64,000 bases of DNA from Dactylis glomerata (lineage: Eukaryota > Streptophyta > Magnoliopsida > Poales > Poaceae): assembly GCA_007115705.1 (NCBI GenBank), contig QXEO01000143.1, forward strand, positions 8,167,434 to 8,231,433, given 5' to 3'. Below the pieces are notes generated by a model. The model had not been told where the DNA came from. It was given only the letters and a program-made list of their open reading frames with translations, and did no database searches. Positions 23,219 through 33,919 of this stretch are shown piece by piece. A program made the translations under genes and the position numbers. Within the stretch, counting starts at the first letter, position 1. Each line of letters begins with the position of its first letter.

Positions 23219-23567
23219 CACCATGGTGCCCGGGCATCATGCTCAATACGTATAAAATACGTGATGTTTTATACATACCCTAAGGTATGTATGACTTTGC
23301 ACATACTTAGTAGACATAAATGAGGTATGTATACCTTAGGTATGTTATTTTTTTGGAATATATATCTAAGGTATGTAAAAGTACATATATATACGTATTC
23401 CGGGTATATATATATTGGGTATGTGTATCCTGGGTATATGTATCTTGGGTATGCATATTTTTGAGAATGTATGAGTTGGGTATATGTATCTTGGGTATGT
23501 ATACCCTTGGGTATGCATAATTGTAAGCAAAATGTACGTATTTGAAGCATGGTGCCCGGGCACCAAG

Positions 23568-23570
<3 letters not shown>
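23219..23570. mobile_element. Small inverted-repeat element with GGTATGTAT repeats
   Basis: The ends are inverted: left CACCATGGTGCCCGGGCAT, right (reverse strand) CACCTTGGTGCCCGGGCAC, continuing to CATGC and AATACG. Between them are many copies of TGGGTATGTAT/TAAGGTATGTA in both orientations. The right end abuts an (AT)n run. It interrupts duplicated copy 1, since the matching position in copy 2 lacks it. No coding potential; superfamily not identified. Confidence 0.7.

Positions 23571-23641
<71 letters not shown>
23571..23641. repeat. (AT)35 microsatellite
   Basis: An uninterrupted AT dinucleotide run of about 71 bases directly next to the right end of the inverted-repeat element and about 200 bp upstream of the V-ATPase e start codon. 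Confidence 0.98.
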
Positions 23642-23646
<5 letters not shown>

Positions 23647-23846
23647 GAAAAGAAAAAGAGAAAAATAGCAATAACATCCTTGAATCCGTGCTGTATCCTG
23701 CATCTCCAAATCACATCGCACCGTCCACCTCCCGTCTTTCCCTCTCCCCCGTGTCTGGTCCTCCTCCTTCCGGAATCCGGACCCGGCGACCCACCCAGCG
23801 ATCCGGCGTAGCTGAAGCTCCGAGAGCCTCCGGCCGACCATCCAGC

Positions 23847-26834
23847 ATGGCATTCCTGGTGACCTCGGCCATCTTCCTCCTCTCCGGCATCGTCGGCTGC
23901 CTCTTCTCGCTCCTCTGCTGCAATCGCGGCCCCTCCACCAACCTGTAAGTGTCCCCTCTGATCCCTGCCGCCAGTTCCTTATTTTGGGGTTGATAGTTTG
24001 CTTGCTGGTTTGGTTTCCCGGCGTTGGGATTCCGGATCCGGCGTGTCGATTACTCGATTTGACCCCGCGCCGTATCGTGGTAGCGTTGGGGATTCTGATC
24101 TTATCTAGGTTTAGGCCGGTTTAGTATACTCGAGATCCGTGTCTCCATTGCGGGATCTTCAGCACAGAGCTGCGCTTTTCACCCAGCATATAGCCCAACA
24201 TCATCGCCCGATCGATGCAGCCACCCCAACAGAGCAGCTTTGTGCTGAAATTCATGTCTAATGCGCGAGTCATCGCCGCTAGTTGCCTTTGCTGGACGAA
24301 TTTGGTAAATAATGTTGGTTCCTTGCTGCTATATCGACTAGTTAACTGCTCAATTGCAAGGAAAAAACAGCTTCTGCAAATTTTTACATCTCTGCCCGCC
24401 TGCCACCAGTTCAACATAAGTTAGTGCTGATTCAGTGCATGTTAGGACGATGAACTAAACTCGCACCAATTGGGTAGACAAGTACATAGCATACATTTGA
24501 CCTTTGAAATAGTAACAGCTGGTGGTTAAACTTATGGCACTGTAGATGGTCAATGTGCATATGCATATGATCGTTATAGGCTGTCAGCTTAAATCTTAAA
24601 ATACTCTTTGCCGAGTTACTAGAGCGTGTATTTTCTGTGGGTTAAGTTGAGTAAAAATATTTTCTGATTTAACGCCTTGCGCATAACACTTTCCACCCTT
24701 AGTTATTAACATTCTTACATTCATCTATGGTGTGTCAAATAGTCCCTAATTTTATGGCCATTATTACCTTATGAAAAATTGGTGTGTATGCATGGAAAAT
24801 CTTGAACTTTCGTATTCCCAGATGACCCTACTTTTGCACTAATTTATACGCATCGTTTATCTTTTTATAACCTATAATTGGGCATGTGGAACAGACGATT
24901 CTTAGTTAATGGAAATTGGTAAGAATTTTTAAATTATATTATCGCCATCAAATAATGCAAGGCAGCTTCTAATCTCTCAACTCTTACCATCTAACTACCT
25001 TAAATCTTCTTCCCTCCTTACTTCGTGTTTGTGATGTGGGTGTTAGACTAATCAAAATATGCTCGAGATTTGTGTTCTAAGTGCTGACTCTGCAGCCAAA
25101 AGACTAAGCCTGAAAATGCTGGACGATTGAGAGATTATGTTAAACAAACATAATACATCAAATCAGGAATATTCCTTATAATTCTTACTCCTCGCGATCA
25201 CCATGGTACCACAAATAAAAAAATACTGCTTATCTATTTGGTAGCCAATATAAGCGAGAAGACAAGAACATTCACATCTTGCATCCCCATACAGAAATCA
25301 TGAAAATCACATGGAGAGCTCAGTACACATTGTTGATTGACATTAGCTGTGCTCCAAATGCTCATCCATCTAATCACACCAGATCTGTCTTCTTGCCAGT
25401 AAAATAATACAATAATACAAAGAAAAATCCAATGGGAATAGGCAACAGTATCTGCTACGAGAATCTCAAGTAGGAGTGGTGGACCATTCATGCAATATGG
25501 ATTGTTGGATGTTGTGATTGGATGGGATGCTCCTAGTGTCCCCGTGTACATTAATTGGTGTGGCTTCATGCAAATTTAAGTTTCCTCTTTTATTAGTAGT
25601 GGAGATGAATTAATATTGTTCTCTCTTGTTATGCAGATTCCATTTGACTCTGGTTATTACTGCTACAATTTGTTGTTGGATGATGTAAGTTCTGATCAAT
25701 TTAACCCAGTGCATATTTGGTTTCTCCATTCTTCTTAGATTTAGATTGCACTGACATTAGCCGAACAACTGATTGACATGCTATAATTTTTATTGTTGCT
25801 ACTATCGCTTAACAGTTCACAACTATCCAACTGGCACACTACTTGACATCCTTTGGTATATAAATTAACTAAATGTTTGAATAACACTATGGGGCCATTT
25901 TGCATTGACTAAAGGTATTCTGGCAAGGGCAGGATGTCTTCTTTTTTGGCCTATGTGGATGATGATCAATAATTCTAGCATGCCGCAAATGCTTTTATTT
26001 GTATTATAACTGGTTCAGACATAGTGCTCTCAACCTTTTGTTTATAATAGTATGCATGCCGTACAACATTGAATTCACATTTAATTTCGGATATCCATAA
26101 GGCTTTCTAGTTAAATCGTCTTGAGTAAACAACTGATTATTTTCAAAATGGGCGTCAACTGATTCTTCTAGTTTCAGTAAAATATGTTTCTACTTCAAAT
26201 TCTGTGATTCTCTAGGCGCGATGCCCCTAATGAGGAGCTCGCTCATATGATCTTTCTTTGTCAAACTTTATGTTTTTGTCCTAACTTGTTTAAAGGATTT
26301 GATTCTAGAGGTTTCCCGACTGAAAATAATAATGAAAAAAATAGTAATAGCCACATATGCATCTGAGCCTTAGAATCCTGACTGCGGTTTTCATATTGCT
26401 AATAAGCAAGAATACAATGGCTCGATGCACTAGAATATATAATGGCTTTCCTAGCTACTGTAGATATTCCTTGTTTCCTACTCCCTCAGTTTAGAAATAT
26501 AAGATGTTTTAGCTTTGTGAAGCGAGTGTATCTAGACATCTTTTAGTGTCAAATCTATACACTAAAAGATATCTAGATACATTAGCTTCACAAACCTAAA
26601 ACATCTTATATTTTTAAACGGAGGGAGTACATTATTTAAATTTTCTGTTATAGTATTTCCTATGTTTTTAAAGAATCGACCAACCCTTTGTCTTAGCTTG
26701 ATTTTGGCACTGGCTCAGGTTCTGCAAGTCTCAGCTCTCTTTGACTCACCATTTCTTTAATCCTCTACAGGTGGGCAATTGTCTATCTTGCACAGATGAA
26801 GCCTTTGATCAACCCCATCCTGAGCGGCGAATGA
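23847..26834 (+). CDS. VHA-e: V-type proton ATPase subunit e (VHA-e)
   Basis: Three exons, 23847-23944, 25637-25684 and 26771-26834, give 69 residues, the normal length for the family. The protein starts MAFLVTSAIFLLSGIVGCLF (first membrane helix), continues with the conserved CCNRGPSTNL loop, then a second helix LTLVITATICCWMMWAIVYL, and ends QMKPLINPILSGE. Introns lie in the NL|FH and MM|W regions and all junctions are GT-AG. The subunit sits in the membrane Vo sector of the vacuolar/endosomal proton pump. Intron 1 is 1692 bp with nothing recognised in it; intron 2 carries a Stowaway MITE. The second exon is only 48 bases, which makes the gene easy to miss by ORF search. Confidence 0.96.
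26481..26627. mobile_element. Stowaway MITE 3 (147 bp) in VHA-e intron 2
   Basis: Begins CTCCCTCAGTTTAGAAATAT and ends AACGGAGGGAG, flanked by TA (26479-26480 and 26628-26629). Same family as MITEs 1 and 2. It lies about 140 bp before the acceptor of VHA-e exon 3. Confidence 0.92.
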
Positions 26835-27070
26835 GCCGTCCGCTAACGATAATTTAAGATCCAGTCATGATGTATCATTATTCGGTTGAGAACTTCTATT
26901 CATTTTGCCACAACTGAAATAAAGAAGCACTGTTAGATTTTGCTACTCTACTCTGGACATTTGAGGAGGCACACTGTGATAATTGTATACAATTGTTGTA
27001 TATACACAATAAAAATGATTTGTGTTTATCCATGCAACCCCTTTGTTGTGTCTATATATCGGATTAGTTG

Positions 27071-27545
27071 ATCAAGTTTATAGCTTTTCCTCCATGACTA
27101 CCTCGTTCTGTTTCTGCGGTTGAAACTTTGATATACTGTATATCCTAGTATCACTTCATTAGCTTGCCCTTGTTACCATATATCTTAAGGTAGACCAAAC
27201 CTCCGTGTGGAAGTTGAGGTTCTGAACAAACAAATTTGAAATTGTTATGCACTGTAAAGATTCCAGCGGTTCTGTCCATCTAACGCCCCAGGGATCGTAA
27301 AACAGTTTCGCCAAATGAATATAGTTTGGTGCAGTAAAGGTGGCTACAACTAGTACTAGTTGCTTATCATTTTGAAAACAATGTTTCACGATTCTCCGAC
27401 TGTTTTAGATTTGATGTTCCGTGCGGTGGTACATGTAGGATAAACAACCGTTTAGATCCCTGAATAAAATATTGTGAACTAAATTTTGGATTAAAAGGAA
27501 AAGAGAAGAACAGCATCCTTTGATTTGTGCAGCATCAGGCATCTT
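27071..27545 (+). repeat. Duplicated segment, copy 2 (upstream of U2)
   Basis: Direct repeat of 22775-23170 plus 23642-23700, without the inverted-repeat element and AT run that split copy 1. It begins within or just after the VHA-e 3' untranslated region and ends about 215 bp before the U2 coding sequence. Similarity stops near the point where copy 1 enters the VHA-e 5' leader. Confidence 0.85.
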
Positions 27546-27683
27546 GACGTCAGCTCACACTAACAGGCCACATCTATTCTGGGCCTTTCTCCAACGTTGC
27601 AGCCCAAACATACCGAGTGGAGCCTCTCGGAAACATAGCGATGTACTACTCCGCAGCTGCAGCCGTGCCGCGCTTTTGGTTTA

Positions 27684-27694
27684 GTCCCACCTCG
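27684..27694 (+). promoter_or_regulatory. Plant snRNA upstream sequence element (USE)
   Basis: GTCCCACCTCG matches the plant USE consensus RTCCCACATCG at 10 of 11 positions. It ends 33 bases before the TATA box; that wider spacing is the mark of RNA polymerase II snRNA genes in plants (polymerase III genes have about 10 bases less). Confidence 0.85.
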
Positions 27695-27727
27695 CGCAGC
27701 GAGACGGAAGGGGAGCAGAGGACGCGC

Positions 27728-27734
27728 TATATAA
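27728..27734 (+). promoter_or_regulatory. TATA box of the U2 snRNA gene
   Basis: TATATAA, 26 bases before the first base of U2 and correctly spaced from the USE. Confidence 0.85.
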
Positions 27735-27760
27735 GTCGACCCATGGCGCTGTGTAGAAGC

Positions 27761-27956
27761 ATACCTTTCTCGGCCTTTTGGCTAAGATCAAGTGTAGTAT
27801 CTGTTCTTATCAGTTTAATATCTGATATGTGGTCCATGTGGCCACAACGATATTAAATTTATTTTTCGTGGGGAGGGCCCAGCACAGTAGCTTGCTACTG
27901 GGGTCCTCAGGTGTTCCCCGGGCGTTGCACTACTGCCCGGGTGTGGCGCACCCCAA
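27761..27956 (+). ncRNA. U2: U2 spliceosomal snRNA
   Basis: Begins ATACCTTTCTCGGCCTTTTG, the conserved U2 5' end. The branch-point recognition sequence GTAGTA follows in AAGTGTAGTATCTG, then the stem IIa region AATATCTGATATG and the Sm-site region TTATTTTTCG. The 3' half forms the expected long GC-rich stems (CAGTAGCTTGCTACTG; GGGCGTTGCACTACTGCCC). Length is about 196 bases, the usual size; the exact 3' end is set by family length. U2 pairs with the intron branch point. USE and TATA elements are in place, so it looks like a functional gene rather than a pseudogene. Confidence 0.96.
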
Positions 27957-28913
27957 CCAAAACAAACTCAAAATTTCTCCTGGGCCTGCTTGTTGTTAGG
28001 ATTTGCAGAATTAAAAAGTAAGTGTAATTTTTTTAGTTATGTTTGGCATGAACCTGTAATTGAAGCATTGAGTACTACCGAGAAACGTATCCATTGTGAT
28101 GTTCTGCTTCTATAAGCAGACCCATCAGAATAAGAATAGTCGCTACTACTCTCCAGCTGTTGTATCACGTCAAGAATACGATTCGTCCGCGGGAGGGTAT
28201 ACTCCGGCCACACTTTCCTGCAACTAGAGAGTTGCTGCTTGTCCTTGTTGGAGATAATCGTCCGCTCGCGTTGCCTCACTGGTCGTTGTCGACCAACTAA
28301 GAACTTTGCTGGTTTGTCACGTGTTCTTCTGCCGACGAAGCACTATGCACCCAGCTAGTACTTCCTAACCTGATCCGTCAGCCGGTCTTATCCTCTCCGT
28401 TCCACCGGACTACAAATCATCGCAAAAACAGCACCGGCGTGCAACAGGACTACGGATCACCAGATACGCAACAGGCTGCACTGATTAAAGGGTAGTACAT
28501 TACAGTATTCATCTCGAAACAGGAAATGAAATACTAAGCAGCATATCGATCAGACGGACAGGGCAATCAGATAGACAACAAGTATAAAAAGGGCAGCAAA
28601 TAACCCAAAGGGACAACAGAAACAACTTGGACAGAACACAGAGCCATAGTCAAACGATGGGTGGTTTTTTTATTTAATCGGCAACATCTCAGACAAACCA
28701 TACTTATACGCTGGTATAGCAGCATAATGGGGTGCCAATACAACTTGCATCAAGCAAGTAACGGTTTTAACGGCGACAATAGGCGTATATCTCTTCAATA
28801 TAGAGAAGAAATAGCTAGAAGTATCACAGGTTCAAGCTTGTGAGGCTTCCAGTGTGTGCTAGCACACGATATGATGATATTGCTGCTGCGTACAAGCATC
28901 TATAGGGGGCAGC
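27957..28913. other. Intergenic DNA between U2 and eIF1
   Basis: No gene recognised. 27957-27985 should hold the snRNA 3' processing signal. The part nearest 28913 is the 3' untranslated region of the minus-strand eIF1 gene; its poly(A) site could not be fixed. Confidence 0.6.
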
Positions 28914-29677
28914 TTAGAAGCCGTGGATCTTGATGAGATCCTTCTTCGCGATCCCAGCCTAACAGAAAGGGTCCCGTAATTAGATGCGGAACTGTTAAAA
29001 TGACAAATGGTGTTCATGCTGAGAGAAGTCTATGGTACCTGAACTAGGAAAGTAGCAACATTCTTGCGCTGATCACCCTGAAGCTGAATGACCTGTAGCA
29101 GTGAAATACTTGGTCAGTAAACCGACATCAGCAGGGAACTAAGGATTAGCTACAGCGTAGCTGACGGTATCATACCTGGCCTAGCTCGGGATCCTGGACT
29201 ACTGTGCCATTGCAGCAGAATTCCTTCTTGAGATCCTTGAGGATCTTGTTGTAACTGTACTCTTTCTTCAAGCCCTGAACAGTAGTCAGACTCTTCCTGC
29301 CGTTGCGCTGCTGGATGCGCACATGCACATAATCTTTTGCTCCAGGGCCTGCACCAGCATCCTCAGCATTTGCCTCAGCAAACGGATCTACACAGCAAGA
29401 CAACATATATATCAGAAAACATGTATACATACGAAGGGGCATGATGAACAACACGACATATCTTCATAAGGATTCAGATTAAACGCTTCTCAGGGTGGTC
29501 GGGTGACTACTGAAATTTCCCAACTTAACCAACAATTAAGTTTTGAGAAGCTAAAAGTAACATGCCATACATCAAACTAAAATGTTCTTTTTAGTATTTA
29601 TTCTTATCAGCAGAAAGAAATGGATGTAACCGAAGCATACCGAAGGCAGATGGAAGTGTAACGTCGAGATCAGACAT
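28914..29677 (-). CDS. eIF1: Translation initiation factor eIF1 (SUI1 family)
   Basis: Four coding exons on the minus strand, 29677-29641, 29387-29176, 29092-29039 and 28958-28914, all with GT-AG junctions and one continuous frame, give 115 residues, the plant SUI1 length. It starts MSDLDVTLPSAFDPFAEANA. The SUI1 fold follows: VHVRIQQRNGRKSLTTVQGL, KKEYSYNKILKDLKKEFCCN, GTVVQDPELGQVIQLQGDQR, and the end KDLIKIHGF. eIF1 binds the 40S subunit and controls start-codon selection. A non-coding exon appears to precede it (29746-29678 joined to an exon ending at 30518), leaving a leader intron of about 770 bp, which is common in highly expressed plant housekeeping genes. Confidence 0.97.
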
Positions 29678-30570
29678 GAAACTTGGTTTTTGAGGTTTGA
29701 CTGGCACCAAACAGAACAAAGTTCCTTGCTGGTCTTTTTGTGGAAGCTGCACAAAATCACCACCATATCAATTACATGTCATCCAATGATAGACTAGATG
29801 TTCAAGAACTGATAACTGTAAGGTAATTGAGCACTGGAGCAAAGCTGGACCTCTAAAGTAAATTGTTCCTCATGCCTAGGAGGCCACAAAACGTTGCCTA
29901 CACCAAATTTATCGACAAAAACAGACCAACAGATCCAGAGGCCCACGAATTCTTAACCAGTTTCCACAGACACGGGGGAACTAAAGTACTTTACCTCACG
30001 AAATACATGAGACTCTCCGAAGATTGCACAAATCAGCAGATCTAACCATTTGCCTATCACTAGGAGACAAGCATCCACCTACTGCCCATCCGCAACCCCG
30101 CAAACGAACGATTCGCATCAGATTAGTTTACATGGGATTCTATCAGAATAGATCGATCATTCGGCCGAACGGTTTTTCCCCAATTTCTTTTTACCAGCTA
30201 CTAATTGAGGCGATCTGCCTCGTTTTACAAGGGATTCTATCAGCCTAGATCGCGAAAGTACTACTCGTAATTTAATTCCCCAAATCTCGACGACCAAACA
30301 ACTAAAACGAGGCAGATCGCCTCAGCGACCCCCTCCTCAGACGGCCGGAGCACCAAATCCAAACCGAACGGCGTGAAATCCTGGCCCCAGAAATTCCCCA
30401 AGCCGACGCTAGAACGAGATCAGAAAACTCCCAAAATCACTAACCGTTGAAGCGCGGAACAATGAAATTTCGGGATAGGATTTCTAGAGATCCCCAAATT
30501 TTGGGGAACGTAATTACCTTCTGCTGGTCGAGCGCACGCGACAGGGAGATGGTGCGGGGCGAGAGAGAGG
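29678..30570 (-). other. eIF1 5' leader exons and leader intron
   Basis: On the minus strand the leader donor CAGAAG|GTAATT is at 30518/30517 and the acceptor TTGTGCAG|CTTCC at 29747/29746. The intron between them holds nothing recognisable; short open frames there are not supported. TATA-like CTATAATT lies at about 30619-30611 on the minus strand, a plausible but unproven core promoter. Confidence 0.6.
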
Positions 30571-30897
30571 ACGCGGTAAGAGTCGGATATGACTCTGGCC
30601 GGGAGGTATCGCGCAATTATAGCAGGAGGAAACGTATAATTAGGCAAACCGCCTTTCCGAGAGAGAGGCTGTACACGGCTATATTGTTCTGGATTCTTGC
30701 CGACCAATCGAGAAAAGAGTTTCACTTTTTTTTTACTATTTTTTATAGTACAATGTTCTCTCCGTTCAGAAATAGAAGACTTAGAGGTAGTCATATGAGA
30801 TTTATGTTTCACCACAATTTGTTCAAAAGTTCACACCCAAAAACGTTTCTAATGACGCATAAACATGGGCGAAGCTAGGTGGAAGACAATCATCTAA

Positions 30898-32363
30898 GAG
30901 CATCTCTATCGGCGCCCCTAAAACGACACTCAAAACGGTCCCGGTGCGATTTTTGGTCTTAGGGCCTAAAACGTGGCCACACCCGCGACCCCAAAAGCCT
31001 GTCATCGCGGGTGCAAGCCCAATAAGTGAGTTGGCGCTCCCGTGCCGGCCCCTGCACGACATGATCCTATCGGGAGCACCGGCACCTCGCGGAAGCTTCA
31101 ATCCGACGCCCCGGGCCTGCTTGCCAGCGACATCGGCCGCTTCCCGCCGCCTTTTCCCCGTCGCTGTTTCCTGCCACTTCTTCCGGTCGCTTTCTCCCCG
31201 CCACTGTTTCCCGTCGAGGAGCCGTTCCCGCCAGGGGAACAACTATAAATAAAGGGGTCGTCATGGTAGGAGGGGACACCAAAGCAATGGCGGACCACCG
31301 GGCAACTTGGGTGAGGTTGAGGGAGGTGGCGTGACAGCATTTCCCCAACGATGACCTGGCGGCCGAGATCGCGGCGAGGGAGCTCTTCGACACCGAGGAG
31401 ACGGCCGCGTACGCCGCTGACTTGGACGCGCAAGTGGAGGAGCAGGGCGTCCTCGACACGGCGCGCGCCACGACGTGTCTCCGGGACGAGCTTCGCGATG
31501 AGCTGCGGGCGGAGGGCTCAAGCGCTGGTGGCAACAACGACGATGATGAGTACATCCACCTTGACGACGACTTCGACGCCGATGACCTCGCCTACCTCAA
31601 GCTGTCGGCCGATGAAGAAGCCGTGGAGGCCATCACCGAGCAGAGGGCACTGATGGCGTCGTTCGAGACACAGCGCCGCGACGAGTCTGCCCGCCGTCTC
31701 ATGGCGGCCGAGAGGAGGGCGGCTGTGGATAGGCTGACGGCGGCGCAACAAAGGGCGTGCCACTCGGCTCACCGCCGCAACATGGTTGTGGCGAGGAAGG
31801 CGAGGAGAGCGGCGGAACGACGCTAGGAGGAGGAGGAATGGGCGAGGGCAGCGGCGTTAGCGAGGGCACGCGAGCACCAGTACCCCTCCCCTCCTACATC
31901 GACGCTGGCATCACAGAAGATGCCCAACGCCGCCGCCGCCAGGCGCATGAGGACCGACTCCGCCGTCGCCGGGAGATAGGCAACCGTGGCGGCTCTACCC
32001 CGGCGACCGGCAGTGCTGGCAGCTCCGGTGGAGGCAACTCCGGTGGAGGCAACTCCGGCGCCTACTAGTATAGGTAGTAGAAGTAGAATTTTAAGCGGTG
32101 TATACTCCACTTGAATACCAATTTGGGGTGCTTCGGCTCTGAGCTAGAATATGTAAAATATGTCTAATTTCAATTAAATCTAGAAAGTTTTAATGAAATT
32201 TAGCAAATTCAAAATACAACGTTTGTTTTTTGGGCCGGCATTTTGGGGTGCCGGTTGTGGGAGCCCGTCCCCAATTTTAAGGGAGGGTCTGCCGACGCTC
32301 CCAAAAACGGCCCAGTCGGCGCCCCTATCGGCTAGAAATTTGGGGGCGCCGGTGGAGATACTC
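30898..32363 (+). mobile_element. PIF/Harbinger-like element with a GC-rich ORF
   Basis: The left end GAGCATCTCTATCGGCGCCCC and the right end, reading GAGTATCTCCACCGGCGCCCC, are inverted repeats flanked by TAA on both sides (30895-30897 and 32364-32366), fitting the 3-bp duplication of this superfamily. The ORF inside does not resemble a transposase, so the element is probably non-autonomous or carries a companion protein. Confidence 0.75.
31287..31979 (+). pseudogene. Unrecognised charged ORF inside the Harbinger-like element, two nonsense codons
   Basis: From ATG at 31287 one frame can be followed to a TAG at 31977-31979 (230 codons). It is broken only by TGA at 31332-31334 and TAG at 31824-31826. 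The product is rich in Ala, Glu, Asp and Arg, with an acidic middle (NNDDDEYIHLDDDFDADD) and a helical, arginine-rich second half that is probably coiled coil. I do not recognise a domain. Strong GC content and frame continuity beyond both stops suggest a once-coding gene. Both stops are compatible with single base changes. Confidence 0.55.
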
Positions 32364-32366
32364 TAA

Positions 32367-32930
32367 AGGGGTGTTTGTTTGGACTTTTTTTGGCTTTTCA
32401 CAGAAAAAGCTGCCCACACAAACCAAACGACTTGCTTTGGCTTTGTGCTTTGACGAAGCCACGAGCGATATAGGCAGACTCGGGAAAGCAGGTCTGGAGG
32501 TGCTTCCTGCGGCTTCATATATAGGGAGCGATTTTTCGTGTTAGGACATATCATTTGAATCTAATTACAGAAGAATGCCACCGTTGAGCCAAATCTTATC
32601 CCCATCCATCTCCTCCCCAATCGTTGTCTCTCTATGAAAAAAGAAAAGGAAAAAGCTGGGTCGAGCTCCTGCGTCGCCACTCCCACACGCAGGTAGCCAC
32701 ACCGGCGAGCAGCCTCATTCCCGCTGCTGGAAATCCTCCTTCCACCGAGTTGCTCTTCTCCCCCCTCCTCGCCCGACCCCCGCCGTCCCAGATCGATGAC
32801 CACCTGATTTGCACCGCCAACCAACTGGCTCCATCGTCCCCGTCGGCTCGCCTCCTCCCTGACCGTCTCAGAACAGCAGCTTTCCCTAGACAACAACTTT
32901 CTCTCCATAACAACCCAAACAAACAAGCCC
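32367..32930. mobile_element. Second Harbinger/Tourist-like element
   Basis: The left end AGGGGTGTTTGTTTGG and the right end, reading GGGCTTGTTTGTTTGGG, are inverted repeats. TAA flanks the left (32364-32366, shared with the previous element's right flank) and the right (32931-32933). Internal frames have no recognisable motif. Confidence 0.55.
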
Positions 32931-33101
32931 TAAGGCGTGCTTGGTAATCTTTATTCTTTTTTCTCCTGTAGGTCGGCTTGGAGCCTGCCTAATAGAGATG
33001 ACCTTTGAGCTATATTTTCCATGTTAGTTTGGTAGCTCGGTTGCATCGCTAGCAAAAGTGGTTTGGTGATTGGTGACTACACGTAAACAGTAATCAACGC
33101 A

Positions 33102-33919
33102 TAGTGACGAGGGAACGACCCCTCGGGTACTCATATTAGCCTACCTGGTTCCTGCCAAGAAAGAGGCCCGCTCGAAGGATACATGAAGCCCACAAGGCCT
33201 AGCACTTCGACTTGGAGTAGAAGGCAAAGACTACTTATAAACCCTAACTGGCTGCATATATAAAGCCACCAAGGGCGCCCCCTAGACAATCTAGTCTCGC
33301 ATAGACACCAGATCTCGCATAGATCCCACACACATAGGCTAGCACACGCCATCTCTTTTCGACCATAGCCAGATCCCATCTGTGCACCATTTTAACAGCT
33401 CCAATTATACAAGCAATACAAGATCAGACAAGCAGGATATAGGTCTTTACCCTCCGGGGGGCTGAACCTGGGTAAATTGACGAGGTTTTAACTCGGCAAT
33501 GCCCATGTTTAGGGCTTTCGATTCATGGAGCGTATGTGGGCGCTTAGCGGATTCGACGGCTTTAGACAGAAACAGGGGTACCTACATCCTGCTTGTTTGA
33601 TCTTGTATTGCTTGTATAATTGGAGTTGTTACAATGGTGCACGATGGGATCTGGCTATGGTCGAAAAGAGATGGCGTGTGCTAGCCTATGTGTGTGGGAT
33701 CTATGCGAGATCTGGTGTCTATGCGAGATTAGATTGTCTAGGGGGCGCCCTTGGTGGCTTTATATATGCAGCTAGTTAGGGTTTACAAGTAGTCTTTGCC
33801 TTCTACTCCAAGTCGAAGTGTTGGGCCTTGTGGGCTTCATGTATCCTTCGAGCGGGCCTCTTTCTTGGCAGGAACCAGGTAGGCTAATATGAGTACCGAG
33901 GGGTCGTTCCCTTGTCACT
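33102..33919. repeat. Large hairpin: inverted repeat with about 340-bp arms
   Basis: 33102-33444 and 33580-33919 are reverse complements with scattered mismatches, separated by 135 bp. Matching landmarks include GGTACTCATATTAGCC, GCATATATAAAGCCACCAAG, CTAGACAATCTA and CAAGCAATACAAGATC. Each arm carries a TATA-like TATATAAAG. The outer right end runs straight into the 3' internal region of Gypsy D. Confidence 0.93.

Noticed and set aside
23269..23853. Tyr/Ile-rich frames over the AT microsatellite.
   Set aside because: Frames are kept open by the dinucleotide repeat and GGTATGTAT repeats only.
27617..27856. 79-codon open frame across the U2 promoter and 5' half.
   Set aside because: It overlaps the snRNA and its USE/TATA, and has no protein similarity.
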